Of a stretch of 64,000 nucleotides of DNA, positions 35,905 to 45,373 are shown one piece after another. A program made the translations under genes and the position numbers. Every line of letters begins with the position of its first letter. The stretch's first letter is position 1. Source of the DNA: Egaibacter danicus (GTDB lineage: Bacteria > Pseudomonadota > Gammaproteobacteria > Burkholderiales > Burkholderiaceae_C); assembly GCA_016707075.1 (NCBI GenBank), contig JADJII010000003.1:62001-126000 (forward strand). Reading direction: 5' to 3'. Below the pieces are notes generated by a model. The model made no database searches and was not told the DNA's origin. It saw nothing but the letters and a program-made list of their open reading frames with translations.

Positions 35905-36936
35905 GTGTCAACTACACTTCCGGCAAAAGAGATGCCGATTAACCAATCTGCCCTTCCTTCCGGACGTGTGATGACCAAGCCTCCTCCGATGAAAATGGCC
36001 CGCTCCGGGCCCATGGTGGACCGTATCTTTGGCTGGCTGGCCAAAGGTGCGGCCCTGTTTACGCTGGCCATGCTCATCGCCATTCTGGTGTCGCTCACCA
36101 TCAGCGCCTGGCCTGCCATCAGCAAGTACGGCCTCGGTTTTCTCACCAGCACCAGTTGGGACCCCGTGAAAGAGGAGTTTGGTGGATTGGTGATGATTTA
36201 CGGTACCTTGATGACGTCACTGATCGCATTGCTGATCGCCGTGCCGGTGAGTTTCGGTATCGCCCTGTTCCTGACGGAGTTGTCTCCGGCCTGGCTGAGG
36301 CGTCCGCTGGGTACGGCCATTGAACTGCTGGCAGCTGTGCCGTCCATCGTGTACGGCATGTGGGGCTTGCTGGTGTTCAGCCCGGTTTTGTCCACCTACG
36401 TGCAGCAGCCGCTCCAGGCGCTTTTCAGCGGCGTGCCGTACGTTGGTGCTTTGTTTTCCGGCCCGCCTGTCGGCATCGGCATATTGTCGGCTGGCATCAT
36501 TCTGGCCATCATGATCATCCCGTTCATTGCGGCCGTGATGCGTGACGTGTTTGAGGTGACGCCTCCCATGCTCAAGGAGTCGGCTTATGCTTTGGGGGGC
36601 ACAACCTGGGAGGTCGTCTCGCAGGTGGTGTTGCCGTACACCAAAGCCGGCGTGGTGGGTGGCATCATGCTGGGCTTGGGGCGTGCGATTGGCGAGACCA
36701 TGGCTGTGACCTTCGTGATCGGCAACTTCAATCAACTGGACTCGTTGAGTCTCTTTCAGGCCGCCAACAGCATCACTTCCGCGCTGGCCAACGAGTTTGC
36801 TGAAGCCGGAGAAGGTCTTCACCAGGGAGCCCTGATGTACCTTGGGCTCGTGTTGTTCTTCATTACATTCGTGGTGCTGGCCCTTTCTAAAGTGTTGCTG
36901 TCGCAGCTGAAAAAGAACGAAGGAGCAAGAGCATGA
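35905..36936 (+). CDS. pstC: Phosphate ABC transporter permease PstC
   Basis: A 343-residue inner-membrane permease with six predicted helices and the binding-protein-dependent transport loop LKESAYALGGTTWEVV...GGIMLGLGRAIGETMAV. The GTG at 35905 has GAAGGAG seven bases upstream. The first 40 residues before the first helix are cytoplasmic and longer than in E. coli, so a downstream ATG cannot be excluded. It overlaps pstA by ATGA. Confidence 0.94.
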   Translation: MSTTLPAKEMPINQSALPSGRVMTKPPPMKMARSGPMVDRIFGWLAKGAALFTLAMLIAILVSLTISAWPAISKYGLGFLTSTSWDPVKEEFGGLVMIYGTLMTSLIALLIAVPVSFGIALFLTELSPAWLRRPLGTAIELLAAVPSIVYGMWGLLVFSPVLSTYVQQPLQALFSGVPYVGALFSGPPVGIGILSAGIILAIMIIPFIAAVMRDVFEVTPPMLKESAYALGGTTWEVVSQVVLPYTKAGVVGGIMLGLGRAIGETMAVTFVIGNFNQLDSLSLFQAANSITSALANEFAEAGEGLHQGALMYLGLVLFFITFVVLALSKVLLSQLKKNEGARA

Positions 36937-37814
36937 CCACCGGAGACAGTTTGTTGCGGGCCGCAGCTTTGGACGAGGTGAGGCAGGCCAAATATGCGCA
37001 ACGCAAGTTTGTCAATCGCGTCGCATTGACCCTCTCGCTTTTAGCGATGGCCTTCGGCTTGTTCTGGCTCTTCTGGATTTTGTTTGAAACCGTACGGCTC
37101 GGAGTGGGTGGTTTGACGCTGGCCACTTTGACCCAGATGACGCCGCCGCCCAATGACGAAGGCGGTTTGGCCAATGCCATGTATGGCTCGTTTCTGATGG
37201 TGATGTTGGCCACGTTTGTGGGTACACCCATCGGCATCATGGCGGGCATTTACCTGGCCGAATTCGAGACCAAAGGCTGGCTGGCCACGGTAACGCGTTT
37301 CGTCAATGACATTCTTTTGTCGGCGCCGTCCATCGTGATTGGCCTGTTTGTCTATGCTGTCATTGTGTCTCGCTTCAAGTCATTCTCCGGCTGGGCTGGC
37401 GTGATGGCTCTGGCACTGATCGTCATACCTGTGGTGATCCGGACTACGGAGAACATGCTGCAACTGGTTCCAGCCGGCTTGCGGGAAGCTGCTTATGCCC
37501 TGGGGGCACCAAAATGGAAGGTCATTCTCAGCATCACGCTCAAGGCGGCGCGTGCGGGTGTTGTCACCGGTGTGATGCTGGCGATTGCCCGGATTGCCGG
37601 CGAGACGGCGCCTTTGATGTTCACCGCGCTGAGCAATCAGTTCTGGACTTCCAGCCTGAGCGAACCGATGGCCAGTTTGCCTGTGACGATTTTCAAGTTC
37701 GCCATGAGCCCCTATGAAAACTGGCAAAAACTGGCTTGGGCGGGTGTCTTCCTGATCACGGTGACAGTGCTGGGTTTGAACATCATCGCCCGGGTCGTCA
37801 CCCGAGCTCGCTAA
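36933..37814 (+). CDS. pstA: Phosphate ABC transporter permease PstA
   Basis: The second permease of the Pst importer has 293 residues, six helices and the EAA-like loop LREAAYALGAPKWKVI, with ARIAGETAPLMFTAL after it. The ATG overlaps the pstC stop. An N-terminal cytoplasmic stretch (AALDEVRQAKYAQRKFVNRV) precedes the first helix. Confidence 0.95.
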   Translation: MTTGDSLLRAAALDEVRQAKYAQRKFVNRVALTLSLLAMAFGLFWLFWILFETVRLGVGGLTLATLTQMTPPPNDEGGLANAMYGSFLMVMLATFVGTPIGIMAGIYLAEFETKGWLATVTRFVNDILLSAPSIVIGLFVYAVIVSRFKSFSGWAGVMALALIVIPVVIRTTENMLQLVPAGLREAAYALGAPKWKVILSITLKAARAGVVTGVMLAIARIAGETAPLMFTALSNQFWTSSLSEPMASLPVTIFKFAMSPYENWQKLAWAGVFLITVTVLGLNIIARVVTRAR

Positions 37815-37863
37815 CAGCAGTTGCACCAGACCGACGCCGGCTACGAATCCAACAAGGAAAAAG

Positions 37864-38643
37864 ATGAATACTGCTACGCCCATCAAGGAACATTCCAAAA
37901 TTTCGGTCAAGGACCTTAATTTTTATTACGGCAAGTTCCATGCCCTGAAGGGCATCAACCTGGAAATTCCCGAGAAAAAGGTGACTGCCTTCATTGGGCC
38001 GTCTGGTTGCGGGAAGTCCACACTGCTGCGGATTTTCAATCGCATGTTTGAGTTGTATCCTGAGCAGCGTGCGGAAGGTGAGATTCTTCTGGACGGGGAG
38101 GATCTGTTGACCAGCAAGAAGGACGTGGCCCTGCTTCGCGCCAAGGTTGGCATGGTGTTCCAGAAGCCGACGCCATTCCCCATGTCCATCTATGACAACA
38201 TTGCCTTTGGCGTCAAACTGTTTGAAAACCTGAACGCGACGGACATGGAGGAACGTGTTGAGTGGGCGTTGCGTAAAGCGGCGCTCTGGAATGAAGTGAA
38301 AGACAAGCTGAGTCAGAGTGGTTCAGGGCTCTCCGGTGGTCAGCAGCAACGTCTCTGTATTGCACGTGGCATCGCCATCAAGCCAGAAGTGTTGTTGCTG
38401 GACGAGCCGTGCTCGGCGCTGGACCCCATCTCCACGGCCAAAATTGAAGAACTGATTACCGAGTTGAAAACCGATTACACCGTGGTCATCGTGACACACA
38501 ACATGCAACAGGCAGCCCGCTGCAGTGATTACACGGCGTATATGTACCTGGGGGATTTGATGGAATTCGGTTCAACTGAACAAATGTTCTTCAAGCCATC
38601 TCGCAAGGAAACTGAAGACTACATCACCGGCCGGTTCGGCTAA
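37864..38643 (+). CDS. pstB: Phosphate ABC transporter ATPase PstB
   Basis: A 259-residue ATPase that energises PstCA. Walker A is GPSGCGKSTLL, the Q-loop FQKPTPFPMSIYDNIAFG, the signature LSGGQQQRLCIARGIA, Walker B VLLLDEPCSALDP and the H-loop VTHNMQQAAR. AAGGAAAAAG lies just before the ATG, and phoU follows after nine bases. Confidence 0.97.
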   Translation: MNTATPIKEHSKISVKDLNFYYGKFHALKGINLEIPEKKVTAFIGPSGCGKSTLLRIFNRMFELYPEQRAEGEILLDGEDLLTSKKDVALLRAKVGMVFQKPTPFPMSIYDNIAFGVKLFENLNATDMEERVEWALRKAALWNEVKDKLSQSGSGLSGGQQQRLCIARGIAIKPEVLLLDEPCSALDPISTAKIEELITELKTDYTVVIVTHNMQQAARCSDYTAYMYLGDLMEFGSTEQMFFKPSRKETEDYITGRFG

Positions 38644-38652
38644 GGAAAAAAC

Positions 38653-39354
38653 ATGCCTGAAAAACATCTTTCCACGCAGTTCGACAGCGAACTCAGCGCA
38701 GTTTCCACGCGGGTGATGGAGCTTGGCGGATTGGTTGAGTCCCAGATTCGCAACGCCATCTACGCCCTGTCGCAATTCAGCGCAGAGGTGGCCAATCAGG
38801 TGACGGAGGCCGAATCCCGGGTGAATGCCATGGAGGTGGAGATTGACCGCGAGTTGTCGTCCATCATTGGCCGGCGCCAGCCCACGGCGCGTGACCTGAG
38901 GCTGCTGATTGCCATTTCCAAAACCACCGCCAATCTGGAACGTGTAGGCGACGAGGCGGAAAAAATTGCGCGCATGGTGCGATCCATCATCAACAGCGGA
39001 GCGCCCCGTTCGTTGCCATCGCTGGAGTTGCGGGTGGCATCGGACCTGGCATCCGGGCTATTGCGCAAGGCGCTGGATGCGTTTGCCCGATTAGACACGA
39101 CGGCGGCCGTTGCGATCCTGAAGGAGGACGATCTGATTGACAAGGAATTTGACGGGTTCGTGCGCAAACTGGTGACATACATGATGGAAGACCCCCGCAT
39201 GATCTCCCCCAGCCTGGACCTGCTGTTCCTGGCCAAGTCGATTGAGCGCATTGGTGACCACGCCAAAAACATTGCAGAGTTCATCATCTACGTAGTCAAG
39301 GGCGAAGATGTGCGCCACACGCCCATGGAGCAAATTGAATCCGTTGTGAAATGA
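38653..39354 (+). CDS. phoU: Phosphate signalling regulator PhoU
   Basis: A 233-residue all-helical protein with two PhoU repeats. Each has the metal-binding pattern seen in KTTANLERVGDEAEKIARM (about residues 96-114) and KSIERIGDHAKNIAEF (about 195-210). PhoU links Pst activity to PhoR and represses the Pho regulon when phosphate is plentiful. Its stop overlaps the phoB start by ATGA. Confidence 0.96.
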   Translation: MPEKHLSTQFDSELSAVSTRVMELGGLVESQIRNAIYALSQFSAEVANQVTEAESRVNAMEVEIDRELSSIIGRRQPTARDLRLLIAISKTTANLERVGDEAEKIARMVRSIINSGAPRSLPSLELRVASDLASGLLRKALDAFARLDTTAAVAILKEDDLIDKEFDGFVRKLVTYMMEDPRMISPSLDLLFLAKSIERIGDHAKNIAEFIIYVVKGEDVRHTPMEQIESVVK

Positions 39355-39895
39355 GAAATCAGCCTGGCGTTTTGATTGTGGAAGACGAGCCGGCGATAGC
39401 TGAGCTCATCGCTGTCAACTTGCGGCACAACGGTTTTCGTCCGCTGTGGGCGACGGACAGTGCCTCAGCCCAGCGCGAACTGGATGCGGTCTTGCCCGAT
39501 GTGATCCTGCTCGACTGGATGCTTCCGGGGGAGAGTGGTTTGTCGCTTGCCAAGCGCTGGCGGTCCGACGCCCGCACCAAAGGTGTCCCCATCATCATGC
39601 TGACGGCCCGGGGGGATGAGATGGATCGGGTTACCGGCCTGGACGCGGGGGCTGACGACTATATTGCCAAGCCTTTTTCCACTAAGGAGCTTCTGGTAGC
39701 CGGTCGCAGCTGCTGGACAAGGTGTGGGGCGACCACGTGTTCATTGAGGAGCGTACCGTAGATGTTCATGTCAAGCGCCTGCGTGAAGCACTGGGTGCAG
39801 CGGGTCCCATGATCGAAACAGTCCGCGGTGCCGGCTATCGGCTGACTGCACAACCCGTGGCAACCAGCGCTGCTTCCAGCCAGGCACACGTCTGA
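39351..39895 (+). pseudogene. phoB: phoB with internal out-of-frame deletion
   Basis: The first about 115 codons encode an intact receiver domain: EDEP acidic pocket, phosphorylated Asp in VILLDWMLPG, Thr in LTARGD and Lys in AKPFSTKELL. The family continuation (linker plus the first part of the winged helix) is absent. At about 39694-39700 the sequence jumps, in another frame, to the last part of the DNA-binding domain, SRSQLLDKVWGDHVF, then RTVDVHVKRLREAL and the stop at 39893-39895. About 70 residues are missing. As written the gene yields a 136-residue receiver with an unrelated 20-residue tail and no DNA-binding domain. It is either a true loss or an assembly fault. Confidence 0.88.
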
Positions 39896-39938
39896 TCATT
39901 CTTTTCGTGACACAGTTCTCCCTGTGACATGATTGTCC

Positions 39939-41291
39939 ATGCTCTGGCGATTTGTTTCCTTCATGTTCAGTCAGCTCGGCGCGGGTGCTCTGGGCTGGTA
40001 CTTTGCGCCCGGATCCTATCAAATGGCCGGGCTGCTGGCCGGTGTTGTGCTGGGGGCCCTGACCTGGTTTGTGGTTGACCTTGCGCGGGGAGTGAAATTC
40101 CTGGAGTGGCTTCGTGCCGGCGATGTTTCGGATGCAGCAATGTCGCACGGATTGTGGGGAGAGGTCTCTGACCGTACGCGCCGACTGGTGCGCTCGCGTG
40201 AACGGGAAACGCTGGAAAGCCAGAACCGCCTGAATGACTTTCTAGCTGCCCTGCAAGCCTCTCCCAATGGGGTTGTACTGCTGGACTCACAAGGCCGCAT
40301 CGAATGGTTCAACCAGACTGCCACCGAACACTTTGGTTTTGATCCGCAGCGTGACATGCTTCAGCACTTTGGCAATCTGGTGCGTGATCCCGGCTTTGCC
40401 GCGTACTTCGCGGGCGGTGACTATCAGCATGATGTGGTCATGCCAGGCCGCGCCAGCACAGCTTCCAGGCCGGTTAATCTGTCAGTCCATTTGCATCCCT
40501 ACGGTGAGGGGCGCAGTCTTCTGCTATCACGCGATATCACGGCGCTGGAGCAGGCTGAGGCGATGCGAAGGGATTTTGTTGCCAATGTGTCCCACGAGGT
40601 CAGGACCCCACTGACCGTGCTCGGTGGTTTTGTTGAGACTTTGCAGACCCTGCAGCTTGACGAATCAGACCGGCAACGCTATCTGGCCTTGATGGCGCAA
40701 CAGGCTGATCGCATGCAAACGCTGGTCAAGGACTTGCTCACCCTGTCTCGCATTGAGGGCAGCCCATTGCCAGGACTGGATGAGCGCGTGCCCGTTTCCA
40801 CGCTGATGCATCAGGTTGAACTGGAGGCGAGAGCCCTGTCACGCATCGTCAGCCAGGGCTCGGGCACCGTACAGACCATGAGTTTTTCCACCGTGTCAGG
40901 CCGGGAACTTGTTGGCGTCTCGTCAGAGTTGCTCAGTGCGATGACCAATCTGGTTGGAAATGCCATCCGCTATACCCCGGCTGAAGGTGAAGTGCATGTC
41001 ACGTGCCGGGACGACTCGGAAGGACGTCTTTTGTTCTCGGTGCAGGACACGGGTCCGGGAATAGCGCCGGAGCATATCCCGCGCTTGACCGAACGCTTCT
41101 ATCGGGTGGATCGCAGTCGATCAAGGGAAACCGGTGGCACCGGCCTGGGGCTGGCCATTGTCAAACACGTTGTGCAGCGACATGGTGCGCAACTGAAGAT
41201 CGACAGCACACCGGGGAAGGGCTCTACGTTCACCATCGTGTTCCCTGCTAACCGGGTCGCAGTCACCCGGAATATTGTGAACGCTGGTTAG
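39939..41291 (+). CDS. phoR: Phosphate regulon sensor histidine kinase PhoR
   Basis: A 451-residue membrane kinase. Two N-terminal helices (about residues 1-50) and a linker lead to a PAS domain (GVVLLDSQGRIEWFNQTA). The HisKA phosphorylation site is FVANVSHEVRTPLT, and the HATPase domain has NLVGNAIRYTP, DTGPGI and GGTGLGLAIVKH. The kinase looks intact although its regulator phoB does not. A TTG two codons upstream (39933) is an alternative start; no good ribosome binding site is visible for either. Confidence 0.93.
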   Translation: MLWRFVSFMFSQLGAGALGWYFAPGSYQMAGLLAGVVLGALTWFVVDLARGVKFLEWLRAGDVSDAAMSHGLWGEVSDRTRRLVRSRERETLESQNRLNDFLAALQASPNGVVLLDSQGRIEWFNQTATEHFGFDPQRDMLQHFGNLVRDPGFAAYFAGGDYQHDVVMPGRASTASRPVNLSVHLHPYGEGRSLLLSRDITALEQAEAMRRDFVANVSHEVRTPLTVLGGFVETLQTLQLDESDRQRYLALMAQQADRMQTLVKDLLTLSRIEGSPLPGLDERVPVSTLMHQVELEARALSRIVSQGSGTVQTMSFSTVSGRELVGVSSELLSAMTNLVGNAIRYTPAEGEVHVTCRDDSEGRLLFSVQDTGPGIAPEHIPRLTERFYRVDRSRSRETGGTGLGLAIVKHVVQRHGAQLKIDSTPGKGSTFTIVFPANRVAVTRNIVNAG

Positions 41292-42997
41292 GGTTGAGAT
41301 ACGATTTTTCGCCGGTACAGATACAGGTTGCCATCACGATCAGCGGGATGACGAACCGTGCTGTCAAGTTGCCATTGCCTGATATCGACGATGGTGGAGA
41401 GTGTGGCCAAGGCGTCGCGCTCGACAAATAACCACTCGCAGACGGGTGCCGCACCCGCGGGTCGTACCATCAAAGAGCCGTGAAACTGCAGTGCCGCGAT
41501 GCGGTTCCTGCTCAGGCCATAGGCTTCTATGCAGTCTGGTGTTTTGACAATGGCAGCAATGCGCTGAACCAGCGGAACGTCGCCGCGAACATAGTTCAGC
41601 AAAGGCATCCACAGGGTAGTGAGCAACAGCCAACTGAGAACCGCTCCGCCAGCAGGCAATACGAGACTCTTCCAGATCGCTGCACGATGCCGTCCCACAC
41701 GCCATTTGACCAGCCAGATCCAGGCGAAGGTGGCGAGCAGTGCGATGACGAAGGGAATAAAGGAAAAACTGTGCTCAAAACCCGGCGCCAGGCGGGCCAC
41801 GTTGGCGGCAGGCTGCTTGGGTATGCCTGTCTGCATCGCGAGCCAGATGACCCAGATGATGAATGCGCAGCCCGAGAAGAACAGCAAAGTGAACCAGTCG
41901 ATCAGGGCTGACACGCTGCGCCCCAAGGTTGGGAGAGAGAACGCCGCCAGAGCAGCGAGGGCGGGCAGGGCCAGCAGGAGGGAGCGATCTGTCGATGCTG
42001 TAGCGATGGTGGTGCCCAGCGAAACTGCGACAAACCATAACGGCAGGCTCAGATGCAGACTCGGGTTCCTGCTTCCGAGCTGGCGCCGCCAACGCCAAAG
42101 CGTCCAGCAGATCAACGGCCATGCCGGCCAGGTAAACCAGAGCAGCAGCCGGCCAATACTTTTCCATTTGGTAAAGCTCGGATCAGGTAGTTCAATGCGC
42201 CAGTGCCACAGGTCCAACAGGGTAGCCAGCAAAGCAGCACCCGCCGTGAGTACCACAATGCCTGCGACGCGGCGCCTGGTGACAACTGGTTGTTCTGTCA
42301 CCTGCCACTGGTCGGCCCCGTAAGTCACAGCGCCCCCGATTCCAAAAAGAACAGCCATGGCAGGTGCGCCGGACAGGGACAGTCCGGCCAAACCCGCGGT
42401 GCCAGCTACCAGCGGCAATACGGTCCGATAGGGTAGTGCTGCAAAAGCAAAAAAACACAGGGCCGTAAAACAGAGTTGTGCCAGGGCAGGGGTTGTTTCA
42501 TGGGAAAGCTGAGCCAATCCGAGGCAGGCAATAAAAGCCAGCAGGCCCCCGTCTGCCAGCGCTCGGGCGTAGTCGGTCGGAGATGCCTCGCCTCCAAAAG
42601 CAAATGCCACCGGCTGTGCCTTGGGGTTTCGGGCCAGGTAATAAGTCGCGTACCAGGTTGCCAGCATGGCCACACCCAGCATCACGCCAAAAGGTATGCG
42701 GGCCGCCAAGTCAGGTGGTATTGCGCTGGGCGCCAACCGCATCGCCCACGCTCCCAGCCAATAAGGAAGCAGTGCGTCAACTTCAGGGCTCAAGCCCATG
42801 AGTTTTGGAGAAAACCAGTCAGATCCGTCCTGTAACAGACCCGCCATAAATCCGAACGCGGTGATGTCGGCATTGCGCCATGGCTCCCGCCCTATGAATC
42901 CAGCCAGCACGTAGCTGATGGCGAGCAGCAGCAAGGGCGCGCGAGGCAGACGACGAACCGACCCTTGGGCAACGATGGCAGGTGTTGGGCGATTCAC
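41288..42997 (-). CDS. ArnT-like polytopic membrane glycosyltransferase
   Basis: A 569-residue membrane protein with about 11-12 helices and a periplasmic-looking C-terminal domain. The N-terminal loop FIGREPWRNADITAFGFMAG carries the acidic residues characteristic of GT-C lipid-linked sugar transferases such as ArnT and PMT. The donor and acceptor are unknown, though lipid A modification is possible. The start is a GTG at 42997 with no visible ribosome binding site, so the N terminus is uncertain. The stop overlaps the convergent phoR stop by four bases. Confidence 0.75.
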   Translation of the reverse strand: MNRPTPAIVAQGSVRRLPRAPLLLLAISYVLAGFIGREPWRNADITAFGFMAGLLQDGSDWFSPKLMGLSPEVDALLPYWLGAWAMRLAPSAIPPDLAARIPFGVMLGVAMLATWYATYYLARNPKAQPVAFAFGGEASPTDYARALADGGLLAFIACLGLAQLSHETTPALAQLCFTALCFFAFAALPYRTVLPLVAGTAGLAGLSLSGAPAMAVLFGIGGAVTYGADQWQVTEQPVVTRRRVAGIVVLTAGAALLATLLDLWHWRIELPDPSFTKWKSIGRLLLWFTWPAWPLICWTLWRWRRQLGSRNPSLHLSLPLWFVAVSLGTTIATASTDRSLLLALPALAALAAFSLPTLGRSVSALIDWFTLLFFSGCAFIIWVIWLAMQTGIPKQPAANVARLAPGFEHSFSFIPFVIALLATFAWIWLVKWRVGRHRAAIWKSLVLPAGGAVLSWLLLTTLWMPLLNYVRGDVPLVQRIAAIVKTPDCIEAYGLSRNRIAALQFHGSLMVRPAGAAPVCEWLFVERDALATLSTIVDIRQWQLDSTVRHPADRDGNLYLYRRKIVSQP

Positions 42998-43021
42998 AGG
43001 GAGGTTGGACTGGAGTGAAGC

Positions 43022-43052
43022 AAAAAAAAAGCAGCTCGGTATTCCGGGCTGC
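43022..43052 (-). terminator. Terminator after rpmE2
   Basis: On the minus strand GCAGCCCGG, loop AATA, CCGAGCTGC is followed by nine Ts (complement of the A-run at 43022-43030). It lies 27 bases after the rpmE2 stop. Confidence 0.88.
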
Positions 43053-43078
43053 CTCTCTTGCCTGAACCTGATGCCAGG

Positions 43079-43336
43079 TTACTTGGCTGCCACTTTGCCG
43101 AAACGGTTGCGGAACTTCTCGACACGCCCGCCCATGTTATCGACGGATTTTTGAGTGCCTGTATAGAAAGGATGTGACTCGCTGGAAGTATCCAGTTTGT
43201 ACAACGGCAGCTCACGGCCGTCTTCCATCTTGATCATTTCCTTGGTGTTCGCGCAAGAACGGGTCACGAACTTGAAGTTGTTGGACAAATCCATAAAGCA
43301 AACTTCGCGGTAATTGGGGTGAATGCCTTCTTTCAT
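43079..43336 (-). CDS. rpmE2: 50S ribosomal protein L31 type B
   Basis: An 85-residue L31 starting MKEGIHPNYREVCFMD. It has the type B core SHPFYTGTQKSVDNMGGRVEKF and lacks the paired CxxC zinc ligands of type A L31. It ends with a basic KFRNRFGKVAAK tail. The ATG at 43336 was chosen; the upstream open frame is not family-like. It follows rho by 113 bases on the same strand. Confidence 0.95.
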   Translation of the reverse strand: MKEGIHPNYREVCFMDLSNNFKFVTRSCANTKEMIKMEDGRELPLYKLDTSSESHPFYTGTQKSVDNMGGRVEKFRNRFGKVAAK

Positions 43337-43449
43337 GATCTTCTCCATCAGTTGCGCCAGCCGCCCCGAGCATTGTGCAACCCATTGCACAACTGAAAAC
43401 CCGAAGTACTTTTCGCGTAAAGCCTTCGATTATAGCCTAGCAGTACAAA

Positions 43450-44712
43450 TTATCCGCCCCGGCGCATCTGATCAAAAAACTCCATGTTGTTCTTCGTGGC
43501 CTTCATCTGCTTCAAAACCAGCTCCATGGAGTCGATTTCATCCATGTTGTAGAGGAATTGACGCAGAATTCGGGTTTTTTGCAGTATCTCGGGCTGCAAT
43601 AGCAATTCTTCACGTCGCGTGCCACTGCGATTGAGCTGGATCGACGGGAACACACGTTTCTCATACAAACGGCGATCCAGGTGAATTTCGGAGTTACCGG
43701 TGCCTTTGAACTCTTCAAAAATTACCTCGTCCATGCGGCTACCGGTGTCCACCAGCGCGGTGGCGATGATGGTCAGCGAGCCGCCCTCTTCCACATTGCG
43801 GGCGGCACCCAGAAAGCGCTTGGGGCGTTGTAGCGCATTGGCGTCCACGCCACCGGTCAAGACCTTGCCGGAGGAGGGCACCACGTTGTTGTAAGCGCGG
43901 GCCAGGCGGGTGATGGAGTCCAGCAGAATCACGACGTCTTTTTTCAATTCGACCAGGCGCTTGGCACGCTCGATCACCATCTCGGCCACGTGCACGTGAC
44001 GGGCGGCAGGTTCATCAAATGTGGAGGCGATCACTTCGCCTTTCACGGTGCGCTGCATTTCGGTCACTTCTTCAGGACGCTCGTCCACCAGCAGCACCAT
44101 CATGTAGCTGTCAGGGTAGTTGGCGGAAATGGCGTGCGCGATGTGCTGCATCATCACCGTCTTGCCGCTCTTGGGCGGAGCGACCAGCAGGGCGCGCTGG
44201 CCCTTGCCGATGGGGGCGATGATGTCGATCACACGGCCGGTGATGTTCTCATCACCCTTGATGTCGCGCTCCAGCTTCATCTGCTCCTTGGGGAACAGCG
44301 GCGTCAGATTCTCGAACATTACCTTGTGCTTGTTCTCCTCCGGGCCGCCGCCGTTGACCTTATCTAGCTTGTTCAGTGCAAAGTAACGCTCGCCATCCTT
44401 GGGCGTGCGCACTTCGCCTTCAATCATGTCACCGGTGTGCAGGTTGAAGCGGCGCACCTGGCTGGGGCTGATGTAGATGTCGTCGGTAGAAGCTGTGTAG
44501 CTGGTGTCGGGGCTGCGCAAAAAGCCAAAACCGTCGGGCAGAATTTCCAGCACGCCATCGGCAATGATCTGCTCGCCGGTGCGGGCGCGCTTCTTGATGA
44601 TGGCGAACATCAGCTCCTGCTTGCGCATGCGGCCGGTGTTTTCAATCTCAAGCTCTTCAGCCTGCTTGAGGACTTCCGACACATGCAGTGCCTTGAGTTC
44701 GTTTAAATGCAT
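43450..44712 (-). CDS. rho: Transcription termination factor Rho
   Basis: A 420-residue hexameric RNA helicase. The N-terminal RNA-binding domain includes GFGFLRSPDTSY. Walker A is APPKSGKT, Walker B VVILLDSITRLARAYN, the Q-loop VLTGGVDANALQRPKRFLGAARN and the R-loop GTGNSEI. No large N-terminal insertion is present. The start MHLNELKALHVSEV is the family start. The 160-base leader between it and the trxA terminator has no clear feature. Confidence 0.97.
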   Translation of the reverse strand: MHLNELKALHVSEVLKQAEELEIENTGRMRKQELMFAIIKKRARTGEQIIADGVLEILPDGFGFLRSPDTSYTASTDDIYISPSQVRRFNLHTGDMIEGEVRTPKDGERYFALNKLDKVNGGGPEENKHKVMFENLTPLFPKEQMKLERDIKGDENITGRVIDIIAPIGKGQRALLVAPPKSGKTVMMQHIAHAISANYPDSYMMVLLVDERPEEVTEMQRTVKGEVIASTFDEPAARHVHVAEMVIERAKRLVELKKDVVILLDSITRLARAYNNVVPSSGKVLTGGVDANALQRPKRFLGAARNVEEGGSLTIIATALVDTGSRMDEVIFEEFKGTGNSEIHLDRRLYEKRVFPSIQLNRSGTRREELLLQPEILQKTRILRQFLYNMDEIDSMELVLKQMKATKNNMEFFDQMRRGG

Positions 44713-44873
44713 GGAGGTAACCCCGTGGGGCAGTTGACCGAAAAATCGGAAGGGTGACGAAAATCAGGGGAGGTTTGGGAAGAGGCCAGACGGTGGTCTT
44801 TGCCTCACAGTTCTAAACCGGGAACTCGAACCAACTCAGGTTATGGGCTGGCGATCAGGCTGAATTATGACAG

Positions 44874-44909
44874 GAAAAAAAAGCGGCCGCAAAACGATAT
44901 TGCGACCGC
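44874..44909 (-). terminator. Terminator after trxA
   Basis: Minus strand GCGGTCGCAA / TTGCGGCCGC with a seven-base loop, followed by nine Ts, 34 bases after the trxA stop. Confidence 0.88.
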
Positions 44910-44943
44910 CTGTTTGGGGTGTTGAAGTAGGGCGGATACGGAA

Positions 44944-45276
44944 TCAGGCAAGTTGCTGATCAATAAACGCCGTTAATTGCGACTTGCTCATGGCGCCAAC
45001 CTTGGTGGCGGCGAGCTGGCCGTCCTTGAAAATCATCAGCGTAGGGATGCCGCGAATGCCGAATTTCGCTGGAATGTCACGGTTTTCGTCCACATTCATC
45101 TTGGCAATCTGCAGCTTGCCTTCGTACCCGGTTGCCACTTCATCCAGGATGGGGGCGATCATCTTGCACGGACCACACCACTCAGCCCAGTAGTCCACCA
45201 GCACGGGTTGAGCGGACTTGAGGACGTCGGTTTCGAAAGACGCGTCGGACACATGTTTGATCAATTCGCTGGCCAT
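44944..45276 (-). CDS. trxA: Thioredoxin
   Basis: A 110-residue thioredoxin with the active site WAEWCGPCKM and the cis-proline loop GIRGIPTLMIF. The ATG at 45276 (MASELIKHVSDASF) has AAGGAAA upstream; a frame open 20 codons earlier is ignored. It could serve the LMW-type arsenate reductase. The trxA-rho neighbourhood is common in proteobacteria. Confidence 0.96.
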   Translation of the reverse strand: MASELIKHVSDASFETDVLKSAQPVLVDYWAEWCGPCKMIAPILDEVATGYEGKLQIAKMNVDENRDIPAKFGIRGIPTLMIFKDGQLAATKVGAMSKSQLTAFIDQQLA

Positions 45277-45373
45277 GAGGATTTCCTTGTAATGAGGGCG
45301 GTACAGGTAAAGTGAGGAAATTGTGACAGAAACCAAGGACCCCCGTCCGTGATTTACCCGGTGCCCCGACGCT

